Assembly (NCBI GenBank): GCA_021818955.1
Contig: JAKASR010000001.1
Coordinates: 310,001 to 374,000, forward strand
Direction: 5' to 3'
Origin: Acidobacteriota bacterium
GTDB taxonomy: Bacteria > Acidobacteriota > Terriglobia > Terriglobales > SCQP01
DNA length: 64,000 nt
The position numbers and the translations under genes are program-made. A model generated the notes under the pieces. That model searched no databases, had not been told where the DNA came from, and worked only from the letters and a program-made list of their open reading frames with translations. Shown here one piece after another: positions 41,889 through 49,888 of this stretch. How positions within the stretch are numbered: position 1 is the first letter of the stretch; every line of letters starts with the position of its first letter.

Positions 41889-42140
41889 CTAAGCGTTAAC
41901 GGTCGAGTCGGGCAGTAGTTTCGTCCGAAATCGCAGGCCGAAGCGCGGGGTTCCTGTTTGGTACCGCGCCTATGAACGACGATACCAAGCAATTCCGCAG
42001 GAATTGCATCAAGCAAGCCGGCAATTCCGCAGGAATTGCGTCCGGCAATGCCCGGCATCCATGAGTATTCGCCATGTGTTCGGTTTCGGCCGGACCTTTG
42101 CGAAAGCGTCAGCGCCTAAAAGTAAAAGCGGCCGAGCCGC
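41889..42140 (+). repeat. Dispersed repeat, composite copy R10
   Basis: The left module is AAGCGTTAACGGTCGAGTCG. It is followed by the GCAGGCCGAAGCGCGGGGTT segment, two perfect GCAATTCCGCAGGAATTGC palindromes (about 41990-42040) and the full core (about 42058-42140). It fills the gap between glgM and the convergent methyltransferase gene, whose 3' end it encodes. Confidence 0.88.
42115..42140 (-). terminator. Terminator-like end of R10, overlapping the methyltransferase stop
   Basis: On the minus strand GCGGCTCGGCCGC and TTTTACTTTTAG encode the last residues and the TAG stop of the methyltransferase, so hairpin and stop codon coincide. Confidence 0.4.
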
Positions 42141-42880
42141 GTGGCCGGCCGCACTAGCGCCAGCAGCGAAACTCCCCAAACCGGATCGAAACGGGACCAA
42201 CAGGCGGGGCTGACGAGCAGAGTATAAAGGCTGCGGTTTACCCACTCCGGCGGCAGCCGGTCTTCCAGCCGCAATCCCTTCGATTGCCCTGGAAACAGGT
42301 GGCGCCAGCCGCGCGCGATGGCTATCGCCGGGAGGGCGGCAAAGTTGAACGCGCGGCAGAGCAGCACTTCGCCTCCCGCGTCCTGCAGCAGGCGCAGTAG
42401 CGATTTCCGGCTATAGCGCCGGTAATGGTGTAGCGCCACGTCCCAATCGCTCCACAGCCAGCTCAGTGCCGGCACCGTGAGCGCCAGCACCCCATCGGGG
42501 CGCAAAATGCGCAGCAACTCGCGCAGGGCGGCGCCGTCATCGGCCAGATGTTCCAGCACGTCCAGCGCGGTGGCGGCTCGGGCGCAGCCGGTGGCCAGCG
42601 GCAGTTGATCCACCCGCGCCTGCAGTAATCCCAGCCCCCCGTGCGCCCGTGGTCGCGCCAGCCGTAGGCTTTCCACATGATCGTCGAGGCCAAGCACGCG
42701 GCAGACCGGCGCCATCTCCTCCAGCCAGGCGCCGGTGCCCGCGCCGGCATCCACCAGCAGGTCGCCGGCATTCAGGCGGACAAAGCGCTGCAACCAGTGC
42801 CGCACGATCGCCCGTTTGCCGCAATAAAACCAATGCTGCCGGTCAATTCGCTCCAGGCGCTCGTATTCGGCCGGATTCAT
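42116..42880 (-). CDS. Class I SAM-dependent methyltransferase
   Basis: The product has 254 residues. Motif I is LLVDAGAGTGAWLEEMA (about 41-57), with acidic end VLGLD, then ALDVLEHLADD (motif II/III) and LRPDGVLALTVPA. HHYRRYSRKSLLRLLQDAG is common in methyltransferases found in polysaccharide clusters. The last eight or nine residues (TRLGRFYF) are encoded by repeat copy R10. The start overlaps the upstream glycosyltransferase stop by four bases, so the two are co-expressed. The substrate is probably a lipid- or glycan-linked intermediate, by context only. Confidence 0.82.
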   Translation of the reverse strand: MNPAEYERLERIDRQHWFYCGKRAIVRHWLQRFVRLNAGDLLVDAGAGTGAWLEEMAPVCRVLGLDDHVESLRLARPRAHGGLGLLQARVDQLPLATGCARAATALDVLEHLADDGAALRELLRILRPDGVLALTVPALSWLWSDWDVALHHYRRYSRKSLLRLLQDAGGEVLLCRAFNFAALPAIAIARGWRHLFPGQSKGLRLEDRLPPEWVNRSLYTLLVSPACWSRFDPVWGVSLLALVRPATRLGRFYF

Positions 42881-43869
42881 GGCTGCGCCGCGGCCGGGTT
42901 GTCCGGCCGGGTTTCCGCATAGGCCGGCTCCGCGCGGTGCATTCGTTGGATGATGTAGAGCGGCCGCGATTTGACTTCATCGTAGATGCGCCCAATGTAT
43001 TCGCCGATCAATCCCAGCGAGATCAGTTGCACGCCTCCCAGAAACAGCACCGCGAAAATCGTGCTGGTATAACCCACGACCACCGGCTGATTGAATAGCC
43101 CGACGCCGCGGAACCTTTCAATCACGATCACCAGCGCCCCGGCCAGCGCAAATCCGGCGATGCCCAGCCCTAATAGAATGCTGAGCCGCATGGGTTTATA
43201 GCTGAAGCTGAACACCGCGTCGAAGCCGTAACGCAGCAGGCGCAATAAACTTTGGTGCGAACGGCCCTGCGCCCGTTCGGCGCGATCGTAAGCAACCGTC
43301 GTGGTGCGAAACCCGATCCAGGCGCGCAGGCCGGGCAAATAGCGGTTGACTTCGCTCATCCGGCGCAACTCTGCCGCCGCCGCGCGGTCGAGCAGGCAAA
43401 AAATGCCGCCCCGGTCCGGCAAGGGGTAATCCGAAAGATAGGCGAAGAGACGGTAAAACGCCGCCGTTAGCCAGCGCCGGGGCCCGCGTTCGGCGCGGCT
43501 TCGGCGCTCCGCCACGACCACCTGCGCGCCCTCTTGCCAGGCCGCGATCAGTTCGGGAATCAGTTCCGGCGGGTCCTGCAAATCGGCATCCATCAGTACG
43601 ACGGCTTCCCCGCGGGCGATCCCCAATCCGGCGCTCAACGCCGCCTGGTGTCCCCAGTTCCGCGAAAGCTCCACCATCACGATCCGCCGGTCTTGGTTCT
43701 GCAGTCTCCGCAGTTGATCGAGACTGTCGTCCCGGCTGCCATCGTCCACGAAGATCAGCTCGCAGCTCATGCCGGTCCGATCCACCGCCGCCCGCAGTCG
43801 CTCATAAAGCGATGGTAGCAACTCGGCTTCATTGAATATCGGCAGAACAATGGATAGCATGCCGGTCAT
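42877..43869 (-). CDS. Glycosyltransferase family 2 with two C-terminal membrane helices (GtrB/DPM1-like)
   Basis: The 330-residue product has a GT-A domain (about 1-225): LSIVLPIFNEAELLPSLYE, FVDDGSRDDSLDQL, NWGHQAALSAGL, MDADLQDPPELIPEL. QGRSHQSLLRLLRYGFDAVFS is followed by two membrane helices (about 235-258 and 270-293) and the typical LGLIGEYIGRIYDEVK end. Such enzymes move sugars from nucleotide donors onto polyprenyl phosphate, giving donors for GT39-type enzymes like those encoded next to it. Co-transcribed with the downstream methyltransferase. Confidence 0.9.
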   Translation of the reverse strand: MTGMLSIVLPIFNEAELLPSLYERLRAAVDRTGMSCELIFVDDGSRDDSLDQLRRLQNQDRRIVMVELSRNWGHQAALSAGLGIARGEAVVLMDADLQDPPELIPELIAAWQEGAQVVVAERRSRAERGPRRWLTAAFYRLFAYLSDYPLPDRGGIFCLLDRAAAAELRRMSEVNRYLPGLRAWIGFRTTTVAYDRAERAQGRSHQSLLRLLRYGFDAVFSFSYKPMRLSILLGLGIAGFALAGALVIVIERFRGVGLFNQPVVVGYTSTIFAVLFLGGVQLISLGLIGEYIGRIYDEVKSRPLYIIQRMHRAEPAYAETRPDNPAAAQP

Positions 43870-43901
43870 TTACGCCATATTACCGCGGGGCTTGCCCATC
43901 G

Positions 43902-43934
43902 GCGTTAATGGAAAAGTAAAAGCGGCCGAGCCGC
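43902..43934 (+). repeat. Dispersed repeat, short copy R11
   Basis: GCGTTAATGGAAAAGTAAAA then GCGGCCGAGCCGC. It looks like a link between the left module (GCGTTAA) and the right end (AAAAGTAAAAGCGG), with the long hairpin missing. It lies in the divergent gap 43870-43991. Confidence 0.7.
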
Positions 43935-43991
43935 CGCATCGGTTTGGTCATGGCATTATGATGGGAAATATTTCCGCTCCCGGCATGCATA

Positions 43992-45575
43992 ATGCAATCA
44001 TCACCCGCGGTCGCGCTTAAACCTGTAGAAACTTTTACCAGTCGGGTGGCGAAGTGGCCGGTGGTCGTCCTGCTGCTGGCGCTGGTATTTGGCTACGGCG
44101 GGGTGCGCCTGCTCACCGCCAATGCTCGCCTGCTGACTTTGCGGCAAGATGTCACTTATCCGGAAAGCACGGATATTCAACTTGCGCTTTGGACGGCGCA
44201 AACCGGCCGCATTTTGCCGCATTTTCACTCGCCCCCCTTTACCCCCGCCATTTATGGGCCTGGCTTTTATTTGCTCTTGGCCGCGGCGGCGCGTCAATTT
44301 CACGCCGGCTTTTTCCCCTTATTGGTTGCCGCCCGCGCTGCTGCGTATGGCGGTTTTATAGGGCTGTTGGCCTTGATTTTTATTTATCTCCGGCGCGGCC
44401 GCGCCCTCGGCTGGCTGCCTGCGGTGGCCGCGGTCGCGGCCTTGGCGGCGACTGCGGATTTTTCTCTGTGGATTGCCAGCGCGCGTCCTGACCTGCCGGC
44501 CTTGTTGCTCACCATCGCGGGCTTGTTGCTTGCGGCCTGGCCGCCGCCGGCTTCGCGTCGCCGGCTGGCCGCCGCCGGCGTGGCTTGCGCCGCCGCCTGG
44601 CTGCTCAAACAATCGTTTATTACCGCTCCTTTGGCTGTGCTGCTTAGCCTGCTGTTCCGGCGCCGCGGGCGTGATGCGGGCATTTTTGTTGCCGCCGGTG
44701 TCTTGACGGCCGCGCTCGGCTTCGCCTGGCCGCTGCTTCATGGCGAGTCGATGCTAAAGGCCATGCTGCTGTTGCGGCATTCCGTCATGCAGCCGGGCGC
44801 GGGTTGGCACATGTTTTTCGCTAGTGTAACCTCGCCCGCCAACACTTTGTTGTTCCTGCTGGGCTGGCTGGGCTTCTGCTGCTCGCGGCGTCGGCCCGAA
44901 TGGGCGCTGCCGCGCCTCTATTTTCTTCTGGCTTGGACCTTGCCGGTCATCCCCATCATGCAGGCCGGCGCCGCGGTGAATTATTTGTTCGAAGGCTGGA
45001 CCGCCAGCGCGCTGCTCTTGCCCCTCGCGCTCGATTGCCTGCAATTCCACTGGCGTAAAATTAGCCCCCTCTCGCAAGCCTTGACGCTCGCGCTCTTGCT
45101 GTTTTATTTCTGGAACTATCAGCTGCCGCCTTATCGCTTCCTGGTGGTGCCCGCTCATAACTATGGCGATTTGCGCCCGCTGCGCCGGATGCGCGTGTTT
45201 TCCAGCGACGATTTCCTCGCCGTGCACAGCCGCCGTCCTGAACTGCTCGATCCTTACCTGGCGCGCGTCCTTGAGTTGACCGGCCATTTTTCTTCCGCGC
45301 CGATTCTCGCGCGCCTCGATCATAAAACCTATAACGAGCTGTTTCTGGGCGATGCGGGAGGGGCGTTGCCGGCCTATCGGGGCATCCCTTATTACAGCCG
45401 CGCGGAAATTATTGCAATTCGAGAAAACTATCGTTTACTTTGTGCCGCCGGCGGCATCACCGTCTGGCTGCCTCGGCGCCGCCCTCCACCCTTGAATCGG
45501 GCATCGGCCTCGCGGCTATTGAACCGTTCCTGCCAGCCCCAGCCGTTTCGCCTTCACCGCAACGGCCGTTACTAG
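43992..45575 (+). CDS. Polytopic membrane protein, probable glycosyltransferase (GT39-like)
   Basis: The product has 527 residues and about ten hydrophobic segments between residues 22 and 400. The first periplasmic loop has RQDVTYPESTDIQLALW, with acidic residues where GT39-like enzymes carry their catalytic Asp, and YGPGFYLLLAAAA follows. Residues about 400-500 form a soluble C-terminal domain (RMRVFSSDDFLAVHSRRPEL, YNELFLGDAGG). The TAG stop abuts composite repeat R12. The enzyme class is inferred from topology and loop pattern. Confidence 0.7.
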   Translation: MQSSPAVALKPVETFTSRVAKWPVVVLLLALVFGYGGVRLLTANARLLTLRQDVTYPESTDIQLALWTAQTGRILPHFHSPPFTPAIYGPGFYLLLAAAARQFHAGFFPLLVAARAAAYGGFIGLLALIFIYLRRGRALGWLPAVAAVAALAATADFSLWIASARPDLPALLLTIAGLLLAAWPPPASRRRLAAAGVACAAAWLLKQSFITAPLAVLLSLLFRRRGRDAGIFVAAGVLTAALGFAWPLLHGESMLKAMLLLRHSVMQPGAGWHMFFASVTSPANTLLFLLGWLGFCCSRRRPEWALPRLYFLLAWTLPVIPIMQAGAAVNYLFEGWTASALLLPLALDCLQFHWRKISPLSQALTLALLLFYFWNYQLPPYRFLVVPAHNYGDLRPLRRMRVFSSDDFLAVHSRRPELLDPYLARVLELTGHFSSAPILARLDHKTYNELFLGDAGGALPAYRGIPYYSRAEIIAIRENYRLLCAAGGITVWLPRRRPPPLNRASASRLLNRSCQPQPFRLHRNGRY

Positions 45576-45735
45576 AAGCGTTAACGGCCGAGTCGAACAG
45601 CAGTTATCGTCCTTGGCAATTCTGCGAAAATTGCGCCTGGCCATGCCCGGCAGCCATGAGTATTCGCCCTGCGTCCGGCTGCGGCCGGACCTTTGCGAAA
45701 GCGTCAGCGCCTAAAAATAAAAGCGGCCGAGCCGC
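45575..45735 (+). repeat. Dispersed repeat, composite copy R12
   Basis: The left module GAAGCGTTAACGGCCGAGTC starts on the last base of the upstream stop codon. One GCAATTCTGCGAAAATTGC palindrome follows, and the full core occupies about 45655-45735. It fills the gap between two convergent membrane-protein genes and touches the stop codon of both. Confidence 0.88.
45711..45735 (-). terminator. Terminator-like end of R12
   Basis: On the minus strand GCGGCTCGGCCGC begins at the stop codon of the 658-residue membrane protein gene and is followed by TTTTATTTTT. Confidence 0.55.
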
Positions 45736-47711
45736 TATTCCCAGGGCAGGCGTAGTTTATGCCAGTGAGTTTTTATCGCGTATGAAGGTTGAATCCGATA
45801 AATGCGCGCCCCATAAACGGCGTTGCCGTAATAATGAGTTTGCCGGTAATGTTGTTCAATCCAGGCCAGCACGCGGCGATCAAAAGCATGGCCAAAGCGG
45901 GTGTCTTTCTGCCCGGCGGGAAAATATTCGGGAAAGGTGCGCTTGAAAATCACAATCGTTTGTGGGCGCGACCGGCGCAGCATGGCTAATGCTTGATGCT
46001 CGTGCCGCGGTCCGCTGATATAGCCGGGGATCAGGTGATCGTAAGGCAGGGGCGAGACTCGATTCGTCATCACATATAAAAACGCGCTCTCGGGAATGGA
46101 CAGCAGCCGCCGGCCTGGATGCCGCTGGAGCGCCTTGAGGGTCTGTCGCCACACCTGGCCGCGGGCGGCGCCGGCGCGAATTTCCCCCGCCGGCGATTGT
46201 ACCGGGAAATTCCGGTTGCGCGCCGCTTGCAGATCTTGCCAGGCATAGCCGGCGAGCGTCAGCGCCAATAGCGCCGACACGGCCACTCCCGCGGTGGCTA
46301 CGGTTCGATTCGCCTGGGGTCGCTTCCTGGTGTGCAAATCATTGTCCGGAATTTCGCTTGGGGCTGTATCTGGCCGCGTAGTCTGGAGAGTGGGCTTGTT
46401 GGTGGGTTTGAAACTCCCGGTCAGGACTAGGGGTAGCGCTTCCCAGACGAAATAGATCCATACCGGTATGAAAGGCCAGCATAAGAGATTGGCATAGCCG
46501 GTAAGATTGGGGTTGCCCAGGGTGCGCGTCAGCAATACGCCGCCGGCGGCCAGCGGCAAAATCAGCATGCGTTCTTTTTCAGTCCATTGCCGGCGTAAAC
46601 GCACGGCCAAAATGCCCAGTAAAAACAGCAGGTAGAGCGGCCAAAAATAAAAATCGAATACTTTCCAGCTCAGCTCGCGCCCCCATTGCTTTTGCCATAG
46701 CCACAGCGGAAACAGCAGCAGGCAAGGGAGGGTCGCGATTCGGGAAAGGGGGCGGCGCGCGAGTCGCTCCAGACCGCGTAAGAGCCAGTGGATGCCTACG
46801 ATCCAGGCCAGCGACGGCGCCCACCATTGGCGCTGACGCCACCAGAAAATAAACCAATCGCGGTGCGGATGCGCGGCGGAAAGGCGGCGATAAAAAATAC
46901 GCTGGTTGTGGAGTAGATACAGCGGTAATAAATTTTCTCCCGCTAATTGCCTCCAGCCCAGGCGCAACAAAAAATAACCGTAAACACCGAACGACAATAG
47001 CGCTGCGGGCGCCGCCACAACCAGCCAGGCCCGGGTGCGGGCGATGCCGCGCTGGTCGAATCCGGGCGCGGCCAGCGTGATGAGCGCCACCACGATGGCG
47101 GCAATCCCAAATTCCTGCTTGGTAAGCAGGCAAAAGCCGGTAAGAGTTCCAAGCCCCCACAGTTGCCACTCCGCCTTGGGCCCGGGATGTTGCCGCTCGA
47201 TCCCTATCCATAGCGCCAAAGCCAGCCACAACAATCCGTAATTAGCGGCAAAAGTATAGGGATAAACGTAATTGAACAGCGAGACACGGAAGGCGAATAC
47301 GACCAGCACGGCGGCGCTGGCCAGCCAGGCGTTCCAGGGCGTTAAAAGTTTACGCGCGATGCCGTAGCTGGCTAAGACGATGCCTAGCGCCGCCAGTAGC
47401 CCGCTGATATAAAAAACATCCAAATGCAGCCCAAATATCCGTAATAAAAACGAATTCCAATACGGCGCCAGCGGGCCAAATTGATATTGCACGTCGCGAT
47501 ACAGCATCACCGCGCCCCCGGGTAATTGGCCGGCGAGCCGCGCCGCGATGTAAGCGTCGCGACCGCAATCCACATCCAAGTCCGGCCAGGTGGCCCAGGT
47601 GGTGGCCCCCAATACCGCCCACAGGCCGATGAGTCCTCCCCAACTCAGCGCCTGCGGCCACCATGGACTGCGTGGCGTGGCGGGGGTTGCGTGAGGTGCG
47701 GTGGTCGCCAT
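45735..47711 (-). CDS. Large polytopic membrane protein, probable glycosyltransferase
   Basis: The product has 658 residues and at least ten hydrophobic helices between about 20 and 505. The first extracytoplasmic loop contains PDLDVDCGRDAYIAARLAGQ followed by QYQFGPLAPYWNSFLLRIFG, a GT39/GT87-like arrangement with acidic residues after the first helix. A soluble C-terminal part (about 520-650) includes HPGRRLLSIPESAFLYVMTN. Convergent with the preceding GT39-like gene across repeat R12. The enzymatic role is inferred from architecture and neighbours. Confidence 0.68.
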   Translation of the reverse strand: MATTAPHATPATPRSPWWPQALSWGGLIGLWAVLGATTWATWPDLDVDCGRDAYIAARLAGQLPGGAVMLYRDVQYQFGPLAPYWNSFLLRIFGLHLDVFYISGLLAALGIVLASYGIARKLLTPWNAWLASAAVLVVFAFRVSLFNYVYPYTFAANYGLLWLALALWIGIERQHPGPKAEWQLWGLGTLTGFCLLTKQEFGIAAIVVALITLAAPGFDQRGIARTRAWLVVAAPAALLSFGVYGYFLLRLGWRQLAGENLLPLYLLHNQRIFYRRLSAAHPHRDWFIFWWRQRQWWAPSLAWIVGIHWLLRGLERLARRPLSRIATLPCLLLFPLWLWQKQWGRELSWKVFDFYFWPLYLLFLLGILAVRLRRQWTEKERMLILPLAAGGVLLTRTLGNPNLTGYANLLCWPFIPVWIYFVWEALPLVLTGSFKPTNKPTLQTTRPDTAPSEIPDNDLHTRKRPQANRTVATAGVAVSALLALTLAGYAWQDLQAARNRNFPVQSPAGEIRAGAARGQVWRQTLKALQRHPGRRLLSIPESAFLYVMTNRVSPLPYDHLIPGYISGPRHEHQALAMLRRSRPQTIVIFKRTFPEYFPAGQKDTRFGHAFDRRVLAWIEQHYRQTHYYGNAVYGARIYRIQPSYAIKTHWHKLRLPWE

Positions 47712-47741
47712 CCCGCAATGTTATAATCCAGCCACTTCCCT

Positions 47742-47999
47742 ATGAAAGCATTTGTGCATGTCAGCCTGAAAAAAAGCGTGCTCGATCCTCAAGGCAAAAC
47801 CGTGCAGGCCGCTTTACAACGCCTGGGATACAGTCAGATCGCGGCAGTGCGCCAGGGAAAAAGCTTTGAACTCGATTTGGAGCCGGGGCTGTCCGAGCCG
47901 GACGCGCGCCAATTGCTGGAACGCATCGCCCGGGATGTGCTGGCTAATCCCGTTATCGAAGAATACCGGATTGAAGTGCTGCCCAACGGCAAGCGCTAA
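47742..47999 (+). CDS. purS: Phosphoribosylformylglycinamidine synthase subunit PurS
   Basis: The 85-residue product is the small subunit of the three-part FGAM synthase (PurS-PurQ-PurL) in purine synthesis. MKAFVHVSLKKSVLDPQGKT, VQAALQRLGY and the C-terminal ANPVIEEYRIEV are family hallmarks, and the length is standard. Unusually, purQ and purL do not follow; the next gene encodes a VWA protein. The start at 47742 is divergent from the membrane protein gene, with 30 bases between. Confidence 0.92.
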   Translation: MKAFVHVSLKKSVLDPQGKTVQAALQRLGYSQIAAVRQGKSFELDLEPGLSEPDARQLLERIARDVLANPVIEEYRIEVLPNGKR

Positions 48000-48120
48000 C
48001 TTGCCCGGCCTGGAAAAAGCCGCCGCTGCAATGCGCGCTTGACTTCGCCCTATCCCTTGCTAGCATCGAAGTAATCGGGTAGGCAGGGCTGGCATTTTCT
48101 TAACAACTGCCCGGAGGTTT

Positions 48121-49878
48121 GTGAGGACTCGCATGCAAACTTCCCGATGCATGTATGCCTGGGGCTGGGCTTTTGCGCTCGGCTTCTTCCCGGCGGTCGC
48201 GCAGCGCCCGCCGCATTTTACCAAGCAAGTCCCGCTGGTCAACTTGACTCTGGTCGCCACCGGCGCCAACGGCAAGCCTTACCTCGGCCTCCAGCCAAGC
48301 CAACTCGTGATCAGGGAAAACGGCCACCGGCAAAAGCTGATCGGTTTTCGCCCGGCTTGGCTGCCCGCGCCCGCCTCGGCTTCGCCGGCCGCCTCGGGTT
48401 TGACCGCCGCTTTAAAAACCCGATCCGCCTGGCCGCCGGCTGCCGCCAGCGCCAATCTCCGCTATATCGCCCTGGCGGTGGACGAAATGGCGCTCTCGCC
48501 GCTGGAGCGCACGCATCTGATTTCGTCTTTGCGCAACTTTTTCGCCCAGCCCTCGACCCAGCCTGTCGCCTTTGCTATTTTCGCGTTTCGCCATGGCTTG
48601 AAGCTGGTGCAGACCTTTACCGACGATCCCGCCACCTTGCGGGCCGCCTTGGACAAATTGGCCCGCGATCCGCTTTCGCCCTCGCGCCATCAGACGGTGG
48701 ATAATCTTTTGCAGGATTTGAACGATTGCCGCTGCCTGACCGGCAATGCCGAGTTGAATGATGGCGTGCGCGGCAGCGCTCCCACCGGCAATCTCTTCGC
48801 GATCATGCGCAGCAGTGCGCCACAGGATAGCCTCAAGGCCGCCCACCGCTGCGGTTTCCTGATCGCCCACAGTTTCCGCGGCCAGCAGGAGCAGTTGAGC
48901 CAGTTGGAATTGGACGATATGCGGGCTTTGATTGCGCTTCTGGGCGTTATCCCCGGCGAAAAGCAGGTGATCTATCTCGGCCACGGATTCCTGCTCAATC
49001 CCGGCGATCTGGCCTATCGCGCCTATACCAGTTATTTCGATGCCCAGCCGATGTACGCCGGCCAGCTCGAACATCAGCTTTCAATGCGCGAGTTGGCGGC
49101 CGCCGCTCAGGCTGACGATGTCACCGTCGATGCGCTCGATTTGCATAGCCTGCGCGCCGATTCCTTGAGCGGCAATACCGGCGGCAATTTCGGCCATGCC
49201 GGCGCGGGCCAAAGCCACGCCGCCGGAGATGCCGGACCGGGCCAGGGCGCGATAGCGGCGATGAATTTTCTTATGGTCCGCGACCGCGCTACCGGCAATG
49301 CGCTCCGGCAAATGGCTGCTCTCACCGGCGGCCGCGCCTATCTGGACCGCAATCATTGGCAGCCCGGCTTGCGCCAGGCCACCAGCAATCTGGCCGGCAT
49401 CTATTACGCCGCCTATATCCCCGCCGATCGCAAACTGGATGGCTCCTATCGCCGCATTTCACTGCAATTCCTTCCGCCCGCGGGGGTCCACGGGGTCAGC
49501 GTGCAAACCCGTCCCGGCTACTTCGCCCGCCCCTGGCATCGCCTGCCGCTGCGTTTTCATGTCGATCCCCCGGCCAATTATCAGGGAAAGTTGATGATCG
49601 CGGTCCGCTGCAGCCTGCCGGCGAAAAGCCTGCATTGGCATCAGCGCCAGGGGCAACGCTATGACCAACTGGTGGCCATGTCCCGCGTGCTGAACGCGAG
49701 CGGCCAGGTGGTGCATCGCCAGTTTTATGCCTGGCCGGTTGAACCCGGCAAGGATGGCCGCGTCCACTTTGGCTTTGGACTCTTCCTGCCGCCAGGCAAG
49801 TATTACTACCTGGTGCGCATCCAGGAACCCGGCGCTCGCCGGCTGGCCGAACTCTCTACCCGACTCTCGATCAAATAA
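48121..49878 (+). CDS. Secreted VWA-domain protein of the acidobacterial VWFA-related type
   Basis: The product has up to 585 residues. A signal peptide (about 8-28, ending AVAQ) is followed by VNLTLVATGANGKPYLGLQP and VIRENGHRQKLIGF, an N-terminal beta-sandwich found in these proteins. A VWA-like domain (about 110-420) has YIALAVDEM in place of the DxSxS metal site and a later MAALTGGRAYLDRN. GIYYAAYIPADRKLDGSYRRI and VQTRPGYFA close the family pattern. The start is GTG 48121 or ATG 48133; GGAGG at 48112-48116 favours the former. Function unknown; such proteins are numerous in Acidobacteria. Confidence 0.85.
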   Translation: MRTRMQTSRCMYAWGWAFALGFFPAVAQRPPHFTKQVPLVNLTLVATGANGKPYLGLQPSQLVIRENGHRQKLIGFRPAWLPAPASASPAASGLTAALKTRSAWPPAAASANLRYIALAVDEMALSPLERTHLISSLRNFFAQPSTQPVAFAIFAFRHGLKLVQTFTDDPATLRAALDKLARDPLSPSRHQTVDNLLQDLNDCRCLTGNAELNDGVRGSAPTGNLFAIMRSSAPQDSLKAAHRCGFLIAHSFRGQQEQLSQLELDDMRALIALLGVIPGEKQVIYLGHGFLLNPGDLAYRAYTSYFDAQPMYAGQLEHQLSMRELAAAAQADDVTVDALDLHSLRADSLSGNTGGNFGHAGAGQSHAAGDAGPGQGAIAAMNFLMVRDRATGNALRQMAALTGGRAYLDRNHWQPGLRQATSNLAGIYYAAYIPADRKLDGSYRRISLQFLPPAGVHGVSVQTRPGYFARPWHRLPLRFHVDPPANYQGKLMIAVRCSLPAKSLHWHQRQGQRYDQLVAMSRVLNASGQVVHRQFYAWPVEPGKDGRVHFGFGLFLPPGKYYYLVRIQEPGARRLAELSTRLSIK

Positions 49879-49888
49879 ACCTTTATGT

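Noticed and set aside
4625-45735. Dispersed repeats as a CRISPR array
   Set aside because: Copies are separated by kilobases of genes, vary in length and are not regularly spaced; no cas gene is present.
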